Assembly (NCBI GenBank): GCA_900469345.1
Contig: UBWZ01000016.1
Span: 124,001-188,000, forward strand
DNA: 64,000 nt
DNA from: Hyphomicrobiales bacterium
Lineage (GTDB): Bacteria; Pseudomonadota; Alphaproteobacteria; Rhizobiales; Rhizobiaceae
Reading direction: 5' to 3'
The notes below the pieces were generated by a model. That model had not been told where the DNA came from. It did not search any database and saw nothing but the letters and a program-made list of their open reading frames with translations. Each line of letters opens with the position of its first letter. Positions within the stretch are counted from its first letter, which is position 1. The position numbers were made by a program, and so were the translations under genes. Positions 52,380 through 61,743 of the stretch are shown piece after piece.

Positions 52380-53138
52380 ATGCAACGGGATGCCTGGCAT
52401 CTGATCAGGAACTGCCTCGCGGGTGATATCGACTCCGGCAGATTGGCCCCAGGTGAACGCCTGCCCACGGAGCTGGCACTTGCGACAGCCTTCGGGACAG
52501 GCCGCCATTCCGTCAGGCGCGCCGTCGCTTCCCTCGCGGTTGAAGGCAAGCTGAAGGTCGAGCAGGGCCGCGGCACGTTTGTGGCAGCGGTGCCTTCGAT
52601 CAGCTATCCGATCGGGCGCCGAACCCGGTTTCGTCAGAGCCTGCTCGATCAGGGGCTTTCCCCAAGTGGCGAGCATCTGTCGGCCGAGATCGTTCCGGCT
52701 CCCGATCGCGTGGCATCGGCCCTGGGGATTTTCGAGGGGACGCCGGTTCATCGTGTCACGCGGCGCGGCTTTGCCGATGACCTGCCGATCAATCTCGGCA
52801 TGTCGTTCCACGCGGTGGCGCTGTTTCAAGATCTCGGTGCGCAACGCGCCGTTGGGCGATCCGTCACCGAGATCTACCGCGACCATGGCATCGAAGACTA
52901 TTTCCGAAAGCGAACCACGATTTTCGCGAGACGCGCCGAGGCCAGTGAAGCCCGCTTGCTGCGACAACATGCCGACCACCCCGTGATGGTGGTGACCAAG
53001 ACCGATGTGACCAGGGATGGTCGCGCCATCGGGTATTCGGAAGCGGTTTGGGCCGGCGACCGTATCCAGTTCAGCATCGACAGTCTGGATGAACCCGATG
53101 TCCTGCCGGACTGCCACAAGGACAACTCCGATGATTGA
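52380..53138 (+). CDS. GntR/UTRA-family transcriptional regulator (PhnF-like)
   Basis: 252 residues. The winged helix is LAGDIDSGRLAPGERLPTELALATAFGTGRHSVRRAVASLAVEGKLKVEQGRGTFV. A UTRA ligand domain follows (HRVTRRGFADDLPINLGMSFH, KTDVTRDGRAIGYSEAVWAGDRIQF). PhnF-like members regulate phosphonate or phosphate-ester use, which agrees with the phosphodiesterases in the operon. Its stop lies 8 nt inside the next gene, so regulator and importer are translationally coupled. The ribosome site at the ATG is weak. Confidence 0.88.
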   Translation: MQRDAWHLIRNCLAGDIDSGRLAPGERLPTELALATAFGTGRHSVRRAVASLAVEGKLKVEQGRGTFVAAVPSISYPIGRRTRFRQSLLDQGLSPSGEHLSAEIVPAPDRVASALGIFEGTPVHRVTRRGFADDLPINLGMSFHAVALFQDLGAQRAVGRSVTEIYRDHGIEDYFRKRTTIFARRAEASEARLLRQHADHPVMVVTKTDVTRDGRAIGYSEAVWAGDRIQFSIDSLDEPDVLPDCHKDNSDD

Positions 53139-54189
53139 TCAACAGCCTGTCCATACGGCAACAGCTTTGCCTTCCGGCGCCCGGGCTCGCCCAGGCAGCT
53201 ATGTCTCGATCCAAAACCTCACCGTGTCTTTCAATGGGGTGCGCGTCCTGCACGGCATCGACCTCGCCGTCGGGCGAGGAGAAACGCTTGGGCTTGTGGG
53301 TGAATCCGGCTCGGGCAAGTCTGTCACCTGGCTTGCAACCATGGGGCTGCTACCGGGCAAGGCCGAGGTTCGCGGCAGGGTCATGCTTGCAGGAGAAAAC
53401 CTCCTCGACATGCCCGCATCTTCGTTACGCCGAGTGCGCGGCGGGCGCATCGCGATGATCTTCCAGGATCCGGCAAGTGCGCTCAATCCGATGCTGAAGG
53501 TCGGCGACCAGATCGGCGAGGCTCTCTGGCTGCATCGCGGCCTTTCAGGCCAGACTGCTCGCGCCGAAGTCCGCCGCTTGCTCGATCTGGTCGGCATACC
53601 GGATGCGGGACGCCGTCTGTCTTCCTATCCGCACGAGCTTTCCGGCGGCCAGAACCAGCGCATCATGATTGCGATGGCTCTGGCGGGTGAGCCGGATCTT
53701 CTGATCGCCGATGAGCCGACCACAGCGCTCGACGTTACCATTCAGGCCCAGATCCTTGATCTTCTGGCCCTGATCCAGCGCGAGGCCGGCACCGGCCTGG
53801 TGCTGATCAGCCATGACCTCGGGGTCGTTGCGGAAACCTGCGATCGCGTCGCTGTCATGTATGCCGGGCGCATCGTCGAGGAAGCAACCGCCAACGAGCT
53901 GTTCGACCGGCCGGCGCATCCCTATAGCCGCGGGCTGATCGACAGCCTGCCCAGACTCGATGGTCCGCGTCGTCGGCTGGTCTCGATCGCCGGTGCGGTG
54001 CCGGACCCCCGGTCTCCGCCACCCGGCTGCGCCTTTGCGCCCCGCTGTTCTCGTGAAGCCAGCGCCTGCAGTACCACTGTTCCTCCCCTGTCGAGCATTG
54101 GCGGCAACCACAACCTCGCCTGCTTCAACGGCCTTGACGACGACGCCGCCGTTCGATCCGGGTCCATAGCGGCACGGGAATTCTCATGA
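53131..54189 (+). CDS. Peptide-type ABC transporter ATP-binding protein (DppD-like)
   Basis: 352 residues: Walker [11 protein letters not shown], signature LSGGQNQR, Walker [13 protein letters not shown], and the C-terminal cysteine-rich tail [15 protein letters not shown] found in Dpp/Opp ATPases. ATG 53131 has AAGGA eight bases upstream and overlaps the regulator stop. It ends with a 4-nt overlap with the second ATPase. Confidence 0.93.
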   Translation: MIDQQPVHTATALPSGARARPGSYVSIQNLTVSFNGVRVLHGIDLAVGRGETLGLVGESGSGKSVTWLATMGLLPGKAEVRGRVMLAGENLLDMPASSLRRVRGGRIAMIFQDPASALNPMLKVGDQIGEALWLHRGLSGQTARAEVRRLLDLVGIPDAGRRLSSYPHELSGGQNQRIMIAMALAGEPDLLIADEPTTALDVTIQAQILDLLALIQREAGTGLVLISHDLGVVAETCDRVAVMYAGRIVEEATANELFDRPAHPYSRGLIDSLPRLDGPRRRLVSIAGAVPDPRSPPPGCAFAPRCSREASACSTTVPPLSSIGGNHNLACFNGLDDDAAVRSGSIAAREFS

Positions 54190-55223
54190 GCACGTCCCTC
54201 CTCCAGGCCAGGTCTATCGCGCGGGTCTACGAGACGCACCGCAGTCTCTTCGCAAAAAGCACCGGCGTGCGTGCCGTGGATGATGTTTCGCTGCAGCTGG
54301 ATCGCGGCGATACGCTGGGCATCGTCGGTGAATCCGGATCGGGCAAATCCACCACGGGCCGCGTCGTGCTGGGGCTTGAGCCGCCGAGCAGCGGCGAGGT
54401 CCTGTTCGATGGCCAGCCGATTGCCGCCCACGGCACGCCTGCGTGGCGCCAGTCCAGAACCCGTATGCAGATGATCTACCAGGATCCGCTCGGGGCGCTC
54501 GATCGCCGGCTTTCGGTCGCCACCCAGGTCAGGGAACCGCTGGACATCCATCATATCGGCACGGTCGAGGAGCGGGATGCCCGCGTCAACGACCTGCTGC
54601 AAGCCGTCGGTCTCTCGCAGAGCGTGACGCAGCGCTTTCCGCATGAACTTTCGGGCGGCCAGCGCCAGCGCGTGGTTCTCGCCCGGGCACTGATTACAAA
54701 TCCCAGCCTTCTCGTTTGCGACGAACCGGTTTCGGCGCTCGACGTCTCCATCCAGGCGCAGGTGGTAAACCTGCTCACCGATCTGCAGGCCGAGCGCGGC
54801 ATTGCCATGCTGTTCATCAGCCACGATCTTCGCGTCGTGCGCCAGGTCAGCCGCCGGATCGCGGTCATGTATCTCGGGCGGATCGTTGAAGAGGGCGATG
54901 CGGACGATCTCCTCGCAAAACCGGAGCATCCCTATACCCGCGCACTGGTCTCGGCCGCACCGAGCCCCGGTCGCCGCATGGCTGACCGACAGATGCTGCG
55001 AGGCGAGCCACCAAACCCGGCCAAGCGTCCACAGGGCTGTTCGTTTCATCCACGCTGCCCTGTGGCGATCGCCCGCTGCCAAAGCGAAACGCCGAAGCTC
55101 GCAGATCTGGGAGGCCGGCTGGTGGCGTGTCATCTGGCGGCAGGGGATGGCGGTCAATTGCCCGGTGCCGGATCGTTGACAGCGCGAACCGGGACGCCCC
55201 ATCTGGAGGCGTTTGCGCCATGA
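54186..55223 (+). CDS. Peptide-type ABC transporter ATP-binding protein (DppF-like)
   Basis: 345 residues: Walker [13 protein letters not shown], signature LSGGQRQR, Walker B LVCDEPVSALDVS, C-terminal cysteine motif GCSFHPRCPVAIARC. It forms the ATPase pair with the preceding gene. Start and stop overlap both neighbours by 4 nt. Confidence 0.93.
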   Translation: MSTSLLQARSIARVYETHRSLFAKSTGVRAVDDVSLQLDRGDTLGIVGESGSGKSTTGRVVLGLEPPSSGEVLFDGQPIAAHGTPAWRQSRTRMQMIYQDPLGALDRRLSVATQVREPLDIHHIGTVEERDARVNDLLQAVGLSQSVTQRFPHELSGGQRQRVVLARALITNPSLLVCDEPVSALDVSIQAQVVNLLTDLQAERGIAMLFISHDLRVVRQVSRRIAVMYLGRIVEEGDADDLLAKPEHPYTRALVSAAPSPGRRMADRQMLRGEPPNPAKRPQGCSFHPRCPVAIARCQSETPKLADLGGRLVACHLAAGDGGQLPGAGSLTARTGTPHLEAFAP

Positions 55224-56170
55224 CTGCTCATAGCCTCGTTGCCATCGCCCTCCGGGTGCTGCGTTCCGTCTTTACGCTGATCCTCTGCGTCACTCTGGTC
55301 TTCATCGTCCTACGCACGGCCGGCGATCCGGTCGAGCAGCTGCTTCCTCCCGAAACACCACCTTCCGTGCTCGAGGAGTATCGCGTGGCCTGGGGCCTCG
55401 ACCGGCCGCTCTACGTGCAATATTTCTCCTATCTCGGCCGGGCCATGACGGGCGACCTCGGCGTGTCCTTCACCAACAACCTGCCGGTTTCCGCCATTGT
55501 CGCCGAGGCCCTGCCGCGCACGCTGCTGCTGGGCGTCTCGGCCCTGCTTCTGGCTTCGGTACTCGGGCTCACCTTCGGCATCATCGGCGCGATGCGGCGG
55601 GGCGGTCCGGTCGACCGCGGCGTCATGGCTTTTGCCGTGCTGGGTTATTCCATGCCTATCTTCTTTCTCGGCATCATGCTGATCCTGCTGTTTGCGCTGC
55701 AGCTGCGGGTCCTGCCGTCTTCAGGCGCCAAGACCTGGGCGCACCTGATCATGCCGACCGTGACGCTGGCCTTGCCGCTTGCCGGTCGCATCGCACGCTT
55801 CGCCCGCACCGCCACGCTCGAAGTTCTGGGCAAGCAGTTCATCCGCACCGCCCATGCGAAAGGCGCCGGCCAGATCCGCGTCATCCTCAAGCATGCGCTG
55901 CCCAACGCCATGGTCCCGCTATTGATGTTCTACGGCATCGAGATCGGCCTCACCCTGTCCGGCGCGGTCGTCACGGAAGCCATCTTTGCGTGGCCGGGCC
56001 TTGGCCGATTGCTGGTGTCGTCGGTGTCCGCGCGGGATCTGCCGGTGGTTCAGGGCGTCATCCTGACCGTCACGCTGATCATCGTGCTGTCCAACCTCGT
56101 GGTCGACATTCTGCATGCCTTTATCGATCCCAAGGTCAGCCTTTCCAGCACGCTGGGAGGCACCCGATGA
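55220..56170 (+). CDS. Peptide-type ABC transporter permease (DppB-like)
   Basis: 316 residues of DppB type, with the segment MTGDLGVSFTNNLPV near 80 and the coupling loop IRTAHAKGAGQIRVILKHALPNAMVPL. The ATG at 55220 overlaps the ATPase stop. First channel subunit of the importer. Confidence 0.92.
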   Translation: MTAHSLVAIALRVLRSVFTLILCVTLVFIVLRTAGDPVEQLLPPETPPSVLEEYRVAWGLDRPLYVQYFSYLGRAMTGDLGVSFTNNLPVSAIVAEALPRTLLLGVSALLLASVLGLTFGIIGAMRRGGPVDRGVMAFAVLGYSMPIFFLGIMLILLFALQLRVLPSSGAKTWAHLIMPTVTLALPLAGRIARFARTATLEVLGKQFIRTAHAKGAGQIRVILKHALPNAMVPLLMFYGIEIGLTLSGAVVTEAIFAWPGLGRLLVSSVSARDLPVVQGVILTVTLIIVLSNLVVDILHAFIDPKVSLSSTLGGTR

Positions 56171-57039
56171 CGACCCTCGATATGGCCCCGAAAAGCCGCC
56201 GGCTGTTTGACGGCATGCCGCTTGCGATCGTCATCAGTCTTGCGTGGTTGGCGCTCGTCGTGGTGGTCGCCGTCTTTGCCGATGTGTTCGCGCCGGCCCA
56301 TTACACGACACAGGATCTGACCGCCCGCTTCCGTCCCCCCATCCTGTTCGGCGGCAACCTGCAGCACGTGCTTGGAACCGATCACCTCGGACGCGATGTG
56401 CTGAGCCGGATCATCTATGCGCTGCGCACCTCGATCCTGATCGCCGTGCTCGGCACGCTGATCGGTGCCATCGGCGGAACCCTTATGGGCCTTGCGGCGG
56501 GCCGGCTGCGCGGCATCTTCGACCTCTTGGTGATGATGATGACAGACATCCAGACGGCCATGCCTTCGCTCCTGATCGCAATCGCCTTTCTTGCCTTCTT
56601 CGGCAACAGCATTCCCCTGTTTATCGTGCTGGTCAGTCTCGAAGGCTGGGAGCGCTATGCCAGGCTGGCGCGGGGCCAGGTGATTTCGGAGCAGTCTGCT
56701 GATTACGTGAAAGCCGTGGAAGCGCTTGGCGCAGGTCCGCGGCGCGTCGTGTTCCGGCATCTGCTGCCGAATATCGCCGCAGCGCTCGTGGTGCAGGCCA
56801 CGCTCAATTTTCCCGGCACGATCCTGCTCGAGACCTCCTTGTCCTTCCTTGGCCTCGGGATCCAGCCGCCCGGAACATCGCTCGGCCTGATGCTTGGCGA
56901 AGGCCGCAACTACCTGCTGAACGCCTGGTGGATCGCCGTACTGCCTGGCGTCGTCATCTTCATGACCACGCTGACCATGAGCCTTTTCGGCGACTGGCTG
57001 CGCGACCGCCTCGACCCCACGATCGAAAGGGAGGGCTGA
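56167..57039 (+). CDS. Peptide-type ABC transporter permease (DppC-like)
   Basis: 290 residues: GTDHLGRDVLSRIIYALRTSI near the N-terminal third and the coupling loop YVKAVEALGAGPRRVVFRHLLPNI. It overlaps its partner permease by 4 nt and lies 3 nt before the phosphodiesterase gene. Second channel subunit. Confidence 0.92.
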   Translation: MTTLDMAPKSRRLFDGMPLAIVISLAWLALVVVVAVFADVFAPAHYTTQDLTARFRPPILFGGNLQHVLGTDHLGRDVLSRIIYALRTSILIAVLGTLIGAIGGTLMGLAAGRLRGIFDLLVMMMTDIQTAMPSLLIAIAFLAFFGNSIPLFIVLVSLEGWERYARLARGQVISEQSADYVKAVEALGAGPRRVVFRHLLPNIAAALVVQATLNFPGTILLETSLSFLGLGIQPPGTSLGLMLGEGRNYLLNAWWIAVLPGVVIFMTTLTMSLFGDWLRDRLDPTIEREG

Positions 57040-57042
57040 GCC

Positions 57043-57819
57043 ATGGACCATCAATCGATCTGGACAGCGCCGCGGACGACCGGTGATGCAGCGTTTATCG
57101 GCGGCCACCGCGGCGCCAGCGTCGAGGCCGGCGAAAACTCGACGGAAGCATTCGAGCAGGCAATCCTGCTCGGCGCGGACTTTATCGAATTCGACTGGCG
57201 GCTGACGCGCGATCATGTGCCTGTCGTCTTCCACGACAAGGATCTCCAGCGGCTGCATCGCGATCCGCGCGCCATCGAGGATTTGACCTTTCCCGAGCTC
57301 GAAGCCATCGATCCGGGCATCATGACGGTCAAGGCTGCGCTCGAGACGGCGCGCGGGCGGATATCGGTTCTTCTCGATACCAAGATCACCGAGCCCGATA
57401 CCCTGCTCGCCGGGCTCGATCTCCTGTCCCCATGGCTGACGGACAGCGTCGCCTTCGGCACCCGCTCGCTCGAAGCCAGCCAGGTCGTCCGCCAGAGGTT
57501 GCCGGAAAGCCCGGTGCTGGGCCTTTTCACCAATCCGGGCGACTACCCCGATCTGCAGGCGATGGGCGGTCTGTGGGCGCGGCTCTGGGAGACGGATGCC
57601 TCGCAGACTGCGATCCGATCCCTGCAGGACCAGAGTCTGAATGTGATCGTCATGGTGGGCCAACATTCGTCGGTCGGCGTCATTGCGCCGGAAGCGATGG
57701 ACACTGTGCTCTCCCGCGGGCCCGATGCTGTGATGCTCAACGACGTCCGGCTAGGACTTTCGGCGCGCATGCGCCTTCCTGTCACCGCGGCAACCCAATC
57801 GAACACGCGAGGCGGCTGA
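57043..57819 (+). CDS. Glycerophosphodiester phosphodiesterase family protein (cytoplasmic)
   Basis: 258 residues, a TIM-barrel GDPD. Catalytic signposts are GGHRGAS (first His, about 22), GENSTEAF (Glu-Asn), FIEFDWRL (Glu-x-Asp) and VVFHDKDL (second His). There is no signal peptide, in contrast to periplasmic GlpQ, so the substrate must be imported first. It would release glycerol 3-phosphate and an alcohol from glycerophosphodiesters. It sits between the permeases and the binding protein of the importer. Confidence 0.92.
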   Translation: MDHQSIWTAPRTTGDAAFIGGHRGASVEAGENSTEAFEQAILLGADFIEFDWRLTRDHVPVVFHDKDLQRLHRDPRAIEDLTFPELEAIDPGIMTVKAALETARGRISVLLDTKITEPDTLLAGLDLLSPWLTDSVAFGTRSLEASQVVRQRLPESPVLGLFTNPGDYPDLQAMGGLWARLWETDASQTAIRSLQDQSLNVIVMVGQHSSVGVIAPEAMDTVLSRGPDAVMLNDVRLGLSARMRLPVTAATQSNTRGG

Positions 57820-57897
57820 TCCGATTTCGCCTACCGGCGAACGGCCGTCCCGAGACCGAGGCAATGCAATTCCTCCCGACCAACCACGGAGCCTATC

Positions 57898-59478
57898 ATG
57901 CCACAGATCAATCGTCGCCTGCTGCTGCAGGGTGCCGCCCTGACCCCGTTCATCTTCAACTTCGTGCCCCAGGCCTTTGCCGCTGCCGGCACCAGTGCCA
58001 ACCGACCTGAATTCACCGTTGCAGTCGCAGCTCTTCCTGCAACGCTCGAACCGGCACGGGAACTCTCAAACGTCGGCACGCGCGTCACCTATTCGATCTT
58101 CGACACGCTGATCCGCCGCGATTTCCTCGGTTCCCCAGATGGTGGCGGCTCTCAGCTGAAGCCGCACCTGGCAACCTCGTGGGAGCGTGTCAGCGCGAGC
58201 GAACTGATCGTCAAGCTGCGCCAGGGCGTGAAGTTTCACAACGGCGACGAGTTGACGGCCGAAGACGTGGTCTACACCTTCCGCGACGGCCGTCTGCGCG
58301 GCGACAAGGCACAGATCCCCGGCGGCAAGCCGTATTTCGGGATCCTCGCCGACGTCACGGCGATCGACCCCTATACGGTTCGCTTCACCACCAAGGTGGC
58401 GGACGTGCTGCTGGAGCAGCGTCTGGCTTCCTGGTGCTCCTGGATCGTCAACAAGCGCGCCTATGAGCAGATGGGCTTTGATGCCTATTCCCGCGCACCG
58501 GTGGCGACCGGCCCGTACAGGGTCGTCTCCCACAACCAGAACGAAGCCACGGTCCTCGAAGCCTTCGACGACTATTTCCTGGGCACGCCGACCGCAAAGA
58601 AAGTCACCTTCCGCGCGGTGCCGGAACTGGCCGCCCGCGTGGCCGGCCTCGTCTCCAACGAGTTCGATCTCATCACCAACATTCCGCCGGACCAGGTGGC
58701 AATCATCGGCGGCTACGACGACATCGATGTGCGCTCGGTGGTTCTTGCCAACGCCCACGTGCTCGTCTTCGACAACCACGACAAGCTGTTGTCCGACAAG
58801 CGCATTCGACAGGCCCTGTGCTTTGCGATCGATCGCCAGAAGCTGGTCGACACGTTGTGGCTCGGCAAGGCGGAAGTCCCGGCCAGCCATAACTATCCGG
58901 AATACGGCCAGATGTTCGTCGAGGGCCGCAAGCTGCCCTTCGATCCGCAAAAGGCGAAGGCCCTGCTGGCTGAGGCCGGCTACAAGGGCGAGAAGATCGT
59001 CTACAAGACGCAGGCCTCCTACTACACCAATGCGCTGGAAGCCGCGCAGGTGCTGGTGGAAATGTGGAAGGCCGTCGGCATCAACGCGACACTTCAGGTG
59101 GTCGAAACCTCGGACCAGATGAAGGGCAATGGCGCGCAGATCTACAATTGGTCCAACTCGACCCGGCTGCCCGATCCGCTCGGTGCTCTTTGGGTTGCCT
59201 GGGGTCCGGGCGGCGAGGTCCAGGCCACGGATGTCTGGTCGCCTGAATCGCGCAAGGTCTTTACGGAGCTTGGCCGCGCGCTGGAAGCCGAAACCGATCC
59301 GGCCAAGCGCAAGGTTCTTTTCGTCAAGATGCTGGATGCCTGGGAAGACGAAGCGCCGGGCACGATCCTCTACCAGCCTTTCGAGGCCTATGCGATCAAG
59401 AAGTCGATCGAGTGGCGTCCGACAACCTTCTACTTCATGGACCTGCGGCCCGACAACCTGCGCTTCCCGCAGGCTTGA
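57898..59478 (+). CDS. Peptide-type ABC transporter substrate-binding protein (family 5)
   Basis: 526 residues. The N-terminus NRRLLLQGAAL is twin-arginine-like, with cleavage near QAFA/AAG at about 28. Family 5 marks are PHLATSWERV, VKLRQGVKFHNGDELTAEDVVYTF and QALCFAIDRQKLVDTLW. Peptide-type proteins of this size bind varied ligands; the three phosphoesterases in the operon suggest a phosphodiester or phosphorylated compound. Confidence 0.9.
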   Translation: MPQINRRLLLQGAALTPFIFNFVPQAFAAAGTSANRPEFTVAVAALPATLEPARELSNVGTRVTYSIFDTLIRRDFLGSPDGGGSQLKPHLATSWERVSASELIVKLRQGVKFHNGDELTAEDVVYTFRDGRLRGDKAQIPGGKPYFGILADVTAIDPYTVRFTTKVADVLLEQRLASWCSWIVNKRAYEQMGFDAYSRAPVATGPYRVVSHNQNEATVLEAFDDYFLGTPTAKKVTFRAVPELAARVAGLVSNEFDLITNIPPDQVAIIGGYDDIDVRSVVLANAHVLVFDNHDKLLSDKRIRQALCFAIDRQKLVDTLWLGKAEVPASHNYPEYGQMFVEGRKLPFDPQKAKALLAEAGYKGEKIVYKTQASYYTNALEAAQVLVEMWKAVGINATLQVVETSDQMKGNGAQIYNWSNSTRLPDPLGALWVAWGPGGEVQATDVWSPESRKVFTELGRALEAETDPAKRKVLFVKMLDAWEDEAPGTILYQPFEAYAIKKSIEWRPTTFYFMDLRPDNLRFPQA

Positions 59479-59488
59479 GGTCAAAGCC

Positions 59489-60370
59489 ATGGCCATGTCG
59501 CTGACCATCGTTCAGGTATCCGACACCCATCTGTCGCGCACCCATGCATGGTTTACGGCGAACTGGCCTGTCTTCGTCGAGGACATGCGCACGCTATCAC
59601 CCGATCTCATCGTGAACTCGGGTGATATCTCCTTCAATGGGCCGGATCGTCCCGACGATCTGGCCTTTGCTGCCGACTGCCATGGGGCGCTTTGTGCGCC
59701 GTGGCGGGCAATTGCCGGCAATCACGATGTCGGCGAGGCACCGATCGCCTCCCGCCTGAACCAGCCGGTCAACGATGCGCGGCTCAACGCCTGGCAAGCG
59801 CATGTCGGTCCCTCCTGGTGGATCGAGGATCTGGGGACGGACGCGCTGCGCCTTCGCCTGATCAGACTGGACAGCGCCCTGATGGGAAGCGGCCATCCGC
59901 AGGAAGCGTTACAGGCCGAATTTCTGGAGACGGCGCTTGCGACGGGCGACGGCCGCACCATCATCGTCTTCACCCACATGCCGCCCTTTGGCGAGGATCC
60001 CGACGATCAGGCGATCAGCACGCATTGCCTGCTGCCGCAACCGCGGCGCTGGTTGCTCGATCTCTGCCTGGCCCATGGCGTTGCAGCGATTTCCGCCGGC
60101 CATATCCATCGCTACAGCTCGCGCGACTACAAGGGCCTGGCCATCGTCACCGCGCCTGCCACGTCCTTCTTCAACAAGTGGTCGAACCTCAAAGGCGACA
60201 TCTGCCAGGGGCGCGCCGGCTATCTCGTCTGGCGTCTCGACGCAAATGGGCTGCATCATGAGCTGGTGCGGCCGCCGCTCTTTCTCAGCATCGATGCCAG
60301 CAACTGGACAGAACACGCCAAGACGACCACCTCCCTCCCGGAAAGGCCACTGAGCGTGCCCTTTCGTTGA
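59489..60370 (+). CDS. Metallophosphoesterase (calcineurin-like, class III cyclic-nucleotide phosphodiesterase-like)
   Basis: 293 residues with the five metallophosphoesterase motifs in order: VSDTHL (Asp-x-His), NSGDIS (Gly-Asp), AGNHDVG (Gly-Asn-His-Asp), FTHMPPF (His) and AGHIHRY (Gly-His-x-His). No signal peptide is seen, so it acts in the cytoplasm on a phosphodiester or monoester. It starts 10 nt after the binding-protein stop. Confidence 0.9.
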   Translation: MAMSLTIVQVSDTHLSRTHAWFTANWPVFVEDMRTLSPDLIVNSGDISFNGPDRPDDLAFAADCHGALCAPWRAIAGNHDVGEAPIASRLNQPVNDARLNAWQAHVGPSWWIEDLGTDALRLRLIRLDSALMGSGHPQEALQAEFLETALATGDGRTIIVFTHMPPFGEDPDDQAISTHCLLPQPRRWLLDLCLAHGVAAISAGHIHRYSSRDYKGLAIVTAPATSFFNKWSNLKGDICQGRAGYLVWRLDANGLHHELVRPPLFLSIDASNWTEHAKTTTSLPERPLSVPFR

Positions 60371-60405
60371 CCGGGATCCCGGACGAACCAAACAAGGATG
60401 AAGAC

Positions 60406-61695
60406 ATGTCACATAGAATGGCGGTAACGGTGATCTGCGACGGCAATCGGCCGGATTTCGTGACCGACGAAACGACGCCTGTCATGGCATCGCTGAAGCG
60501 CGCCGGCACCTGGTTTTCCAACCAGCGCGGCATATTCCCGTCCGCGACGCGTGCCTCATCCGCGTCGATTGCGACCGGAAGCTATCCGCTGGCCCATGGG
60601 CTGAGGGGCAATTGCATGGGTCTGCCGATCGACGGCGGTTTCGAATTCCACGATGCAGGCAAACCCGAGTTCTTCGACACCTTTCGTCAGCACTATGGGC
60701 GGATGCTGGCGCGTCCTGCCGTCTCGGAGCGCGTTTCCGGGCTTCACGGGGCCATCATCGCCTCGAATGTCTCGCCGGGTGCTGCCTTCTTCCATGACAG
60801 CTACAGCCATGCGCACATGTATCACCGCGAGCTTTGCTACGCGCCGGGCCGCACGGTGACCGGCGAAACGATGAAGACCTCCGCCGGTCATGCGGGCGAT
60901 TCCATCACCACCATGCGCTTCATCGAAGCCCTGCTGGAAAAGCGCCCGTCGTCCGCAACGCTCTGGCTCTCGGAGCCGGATGTGTCGATGCACGCTGCCC
61001 CGCTTGGCGGCGATGTGCATCTGGCCGCTCTTGCCGGCGCCGACCAGCTGGTGGGCCGCGTCGCTGAAGCTGTCGACCGGCTGCGTGATGAAGGCCACGA
61101 CGTCCTGTTCATCCTGGGGTCCGATCATGGCCACGAGTCGGTCACCGAGGCGATCCCGGTGGAACGGCGGCTGTTCGAGGCCGGCTTCAAATCCTCTCTC
61201 GAGGGACCCGAGGTTCTTGTCGCGCCGCAGGGATGCGCCGCCTTCATTCATTTTGGCGGCGATTCCGCCACGCGGCGCGTCGAGGCCGCCGACTGGCTGC
61301 GCCAGCAGCCCTGGATCGGGGAGGTCTTCATGGGCGAGGATCTTGCAGCCCTTGGCCAGATCCCGGGTGACGACCTCATTGCCATCGACATGGCCAAGGC
61401 GGAGGGGGCGAACATCAACGGCGTGCCCGGACTGTCGGCCATGGCGGTCCGCTTCGATGAGGAAATCGGCGAGGTGCGGCGCGATTGTGGCATGCATGGC
61501 GGGCGTGGACGCTACGAAACCAATCCGGTGCTTCTGATGATCGGCGAAGGCTTCGAAGCTGGCCGCATGGTCCAGGAAGAAAGCTCGATTACTGACATTG
61601 CGCCGAGCATCATCCGCCATCTCGCCCTCCCGGAGACGGACATGGACGGCCGGGCGCTGCAAGGGGAAGCAGGGCGCTCGTCGGCGAGGATCTAG
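60406..61695 (+). CDS. Alkaline-phosphatase-superfamily phosphodiesterase/nucleotide pyrophosphatase-like protein
   Basis: 429 residues. The nucleophile region is FPSATRASSASIATG (Thr nucleophile by family analogy), with metal ligands in SEPDVSMHAAP (Asp/His) and GSDHGHES (Asp-His), and a final His in CGMHGGRGR. This pattern fits the NPP/phosphonoacetate hydrolase branch. ATG 60406 has AAGGA eight bases upstream. Without a signal peptide it is cytoplasmic. As last gene of the operon it probably cleaves the imported ester or phosphonate. Confidence 0.87.
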   Translation: MSHRMAVTVICDGNRPDFVTDETTPVMASLKRAGTWFSNQRGIFPSATRASSASIATGSYPLAHGLRGNCMGLPIDGGFEFHDAGKPEFFDTFRQHYGRMLARPAVSERVSGLHGAIIASNVSPGAAFFHDSYSHAHMYHRELCYAPGRTVTGETMKTSAGHAGDSITTMRFIEALLEKRPSSATLWLSEPDVSMHAAPLGGDVHLAALAGADQLVGRVAEAVDRLRDEGHDVLFILGSDHGHESVTEAIPVERRLFEAGFKSSLEGPEVLVAPQGCAAFIHFGGDSATRRVEAADWLRQQPWIGEVFMGEDLAALGQIPGDDLIAIDMAKAEGANINGVPGLSAMAVRFDEEIGEVRRDCGMHGGRGRYETNPVLLMIGEGFEAGRMVQEESSITDIAPSIIRHLALPETDMDGRALQGEAGRSSARI

Positions 61696-61718
61696 CCGCC
61701 GGGTGCGACCCGTCGGCT
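61694..61718. terminator. Hairpin between convergent operons
   Basis: AGCCGCCGGGT (61694-61704) pairs with ACCCGTCGGCT (61708-61718) with one mismatch around a GCG loop. It begins at the stop codon of the rightward operon and precedes the convergent hydantoinase stop. No T-run follows, so termination may need Rho. Confidence 0.5.
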
Positions 61719-61743
61719 TGAACACCGAAGCGTGCGCGGGATC

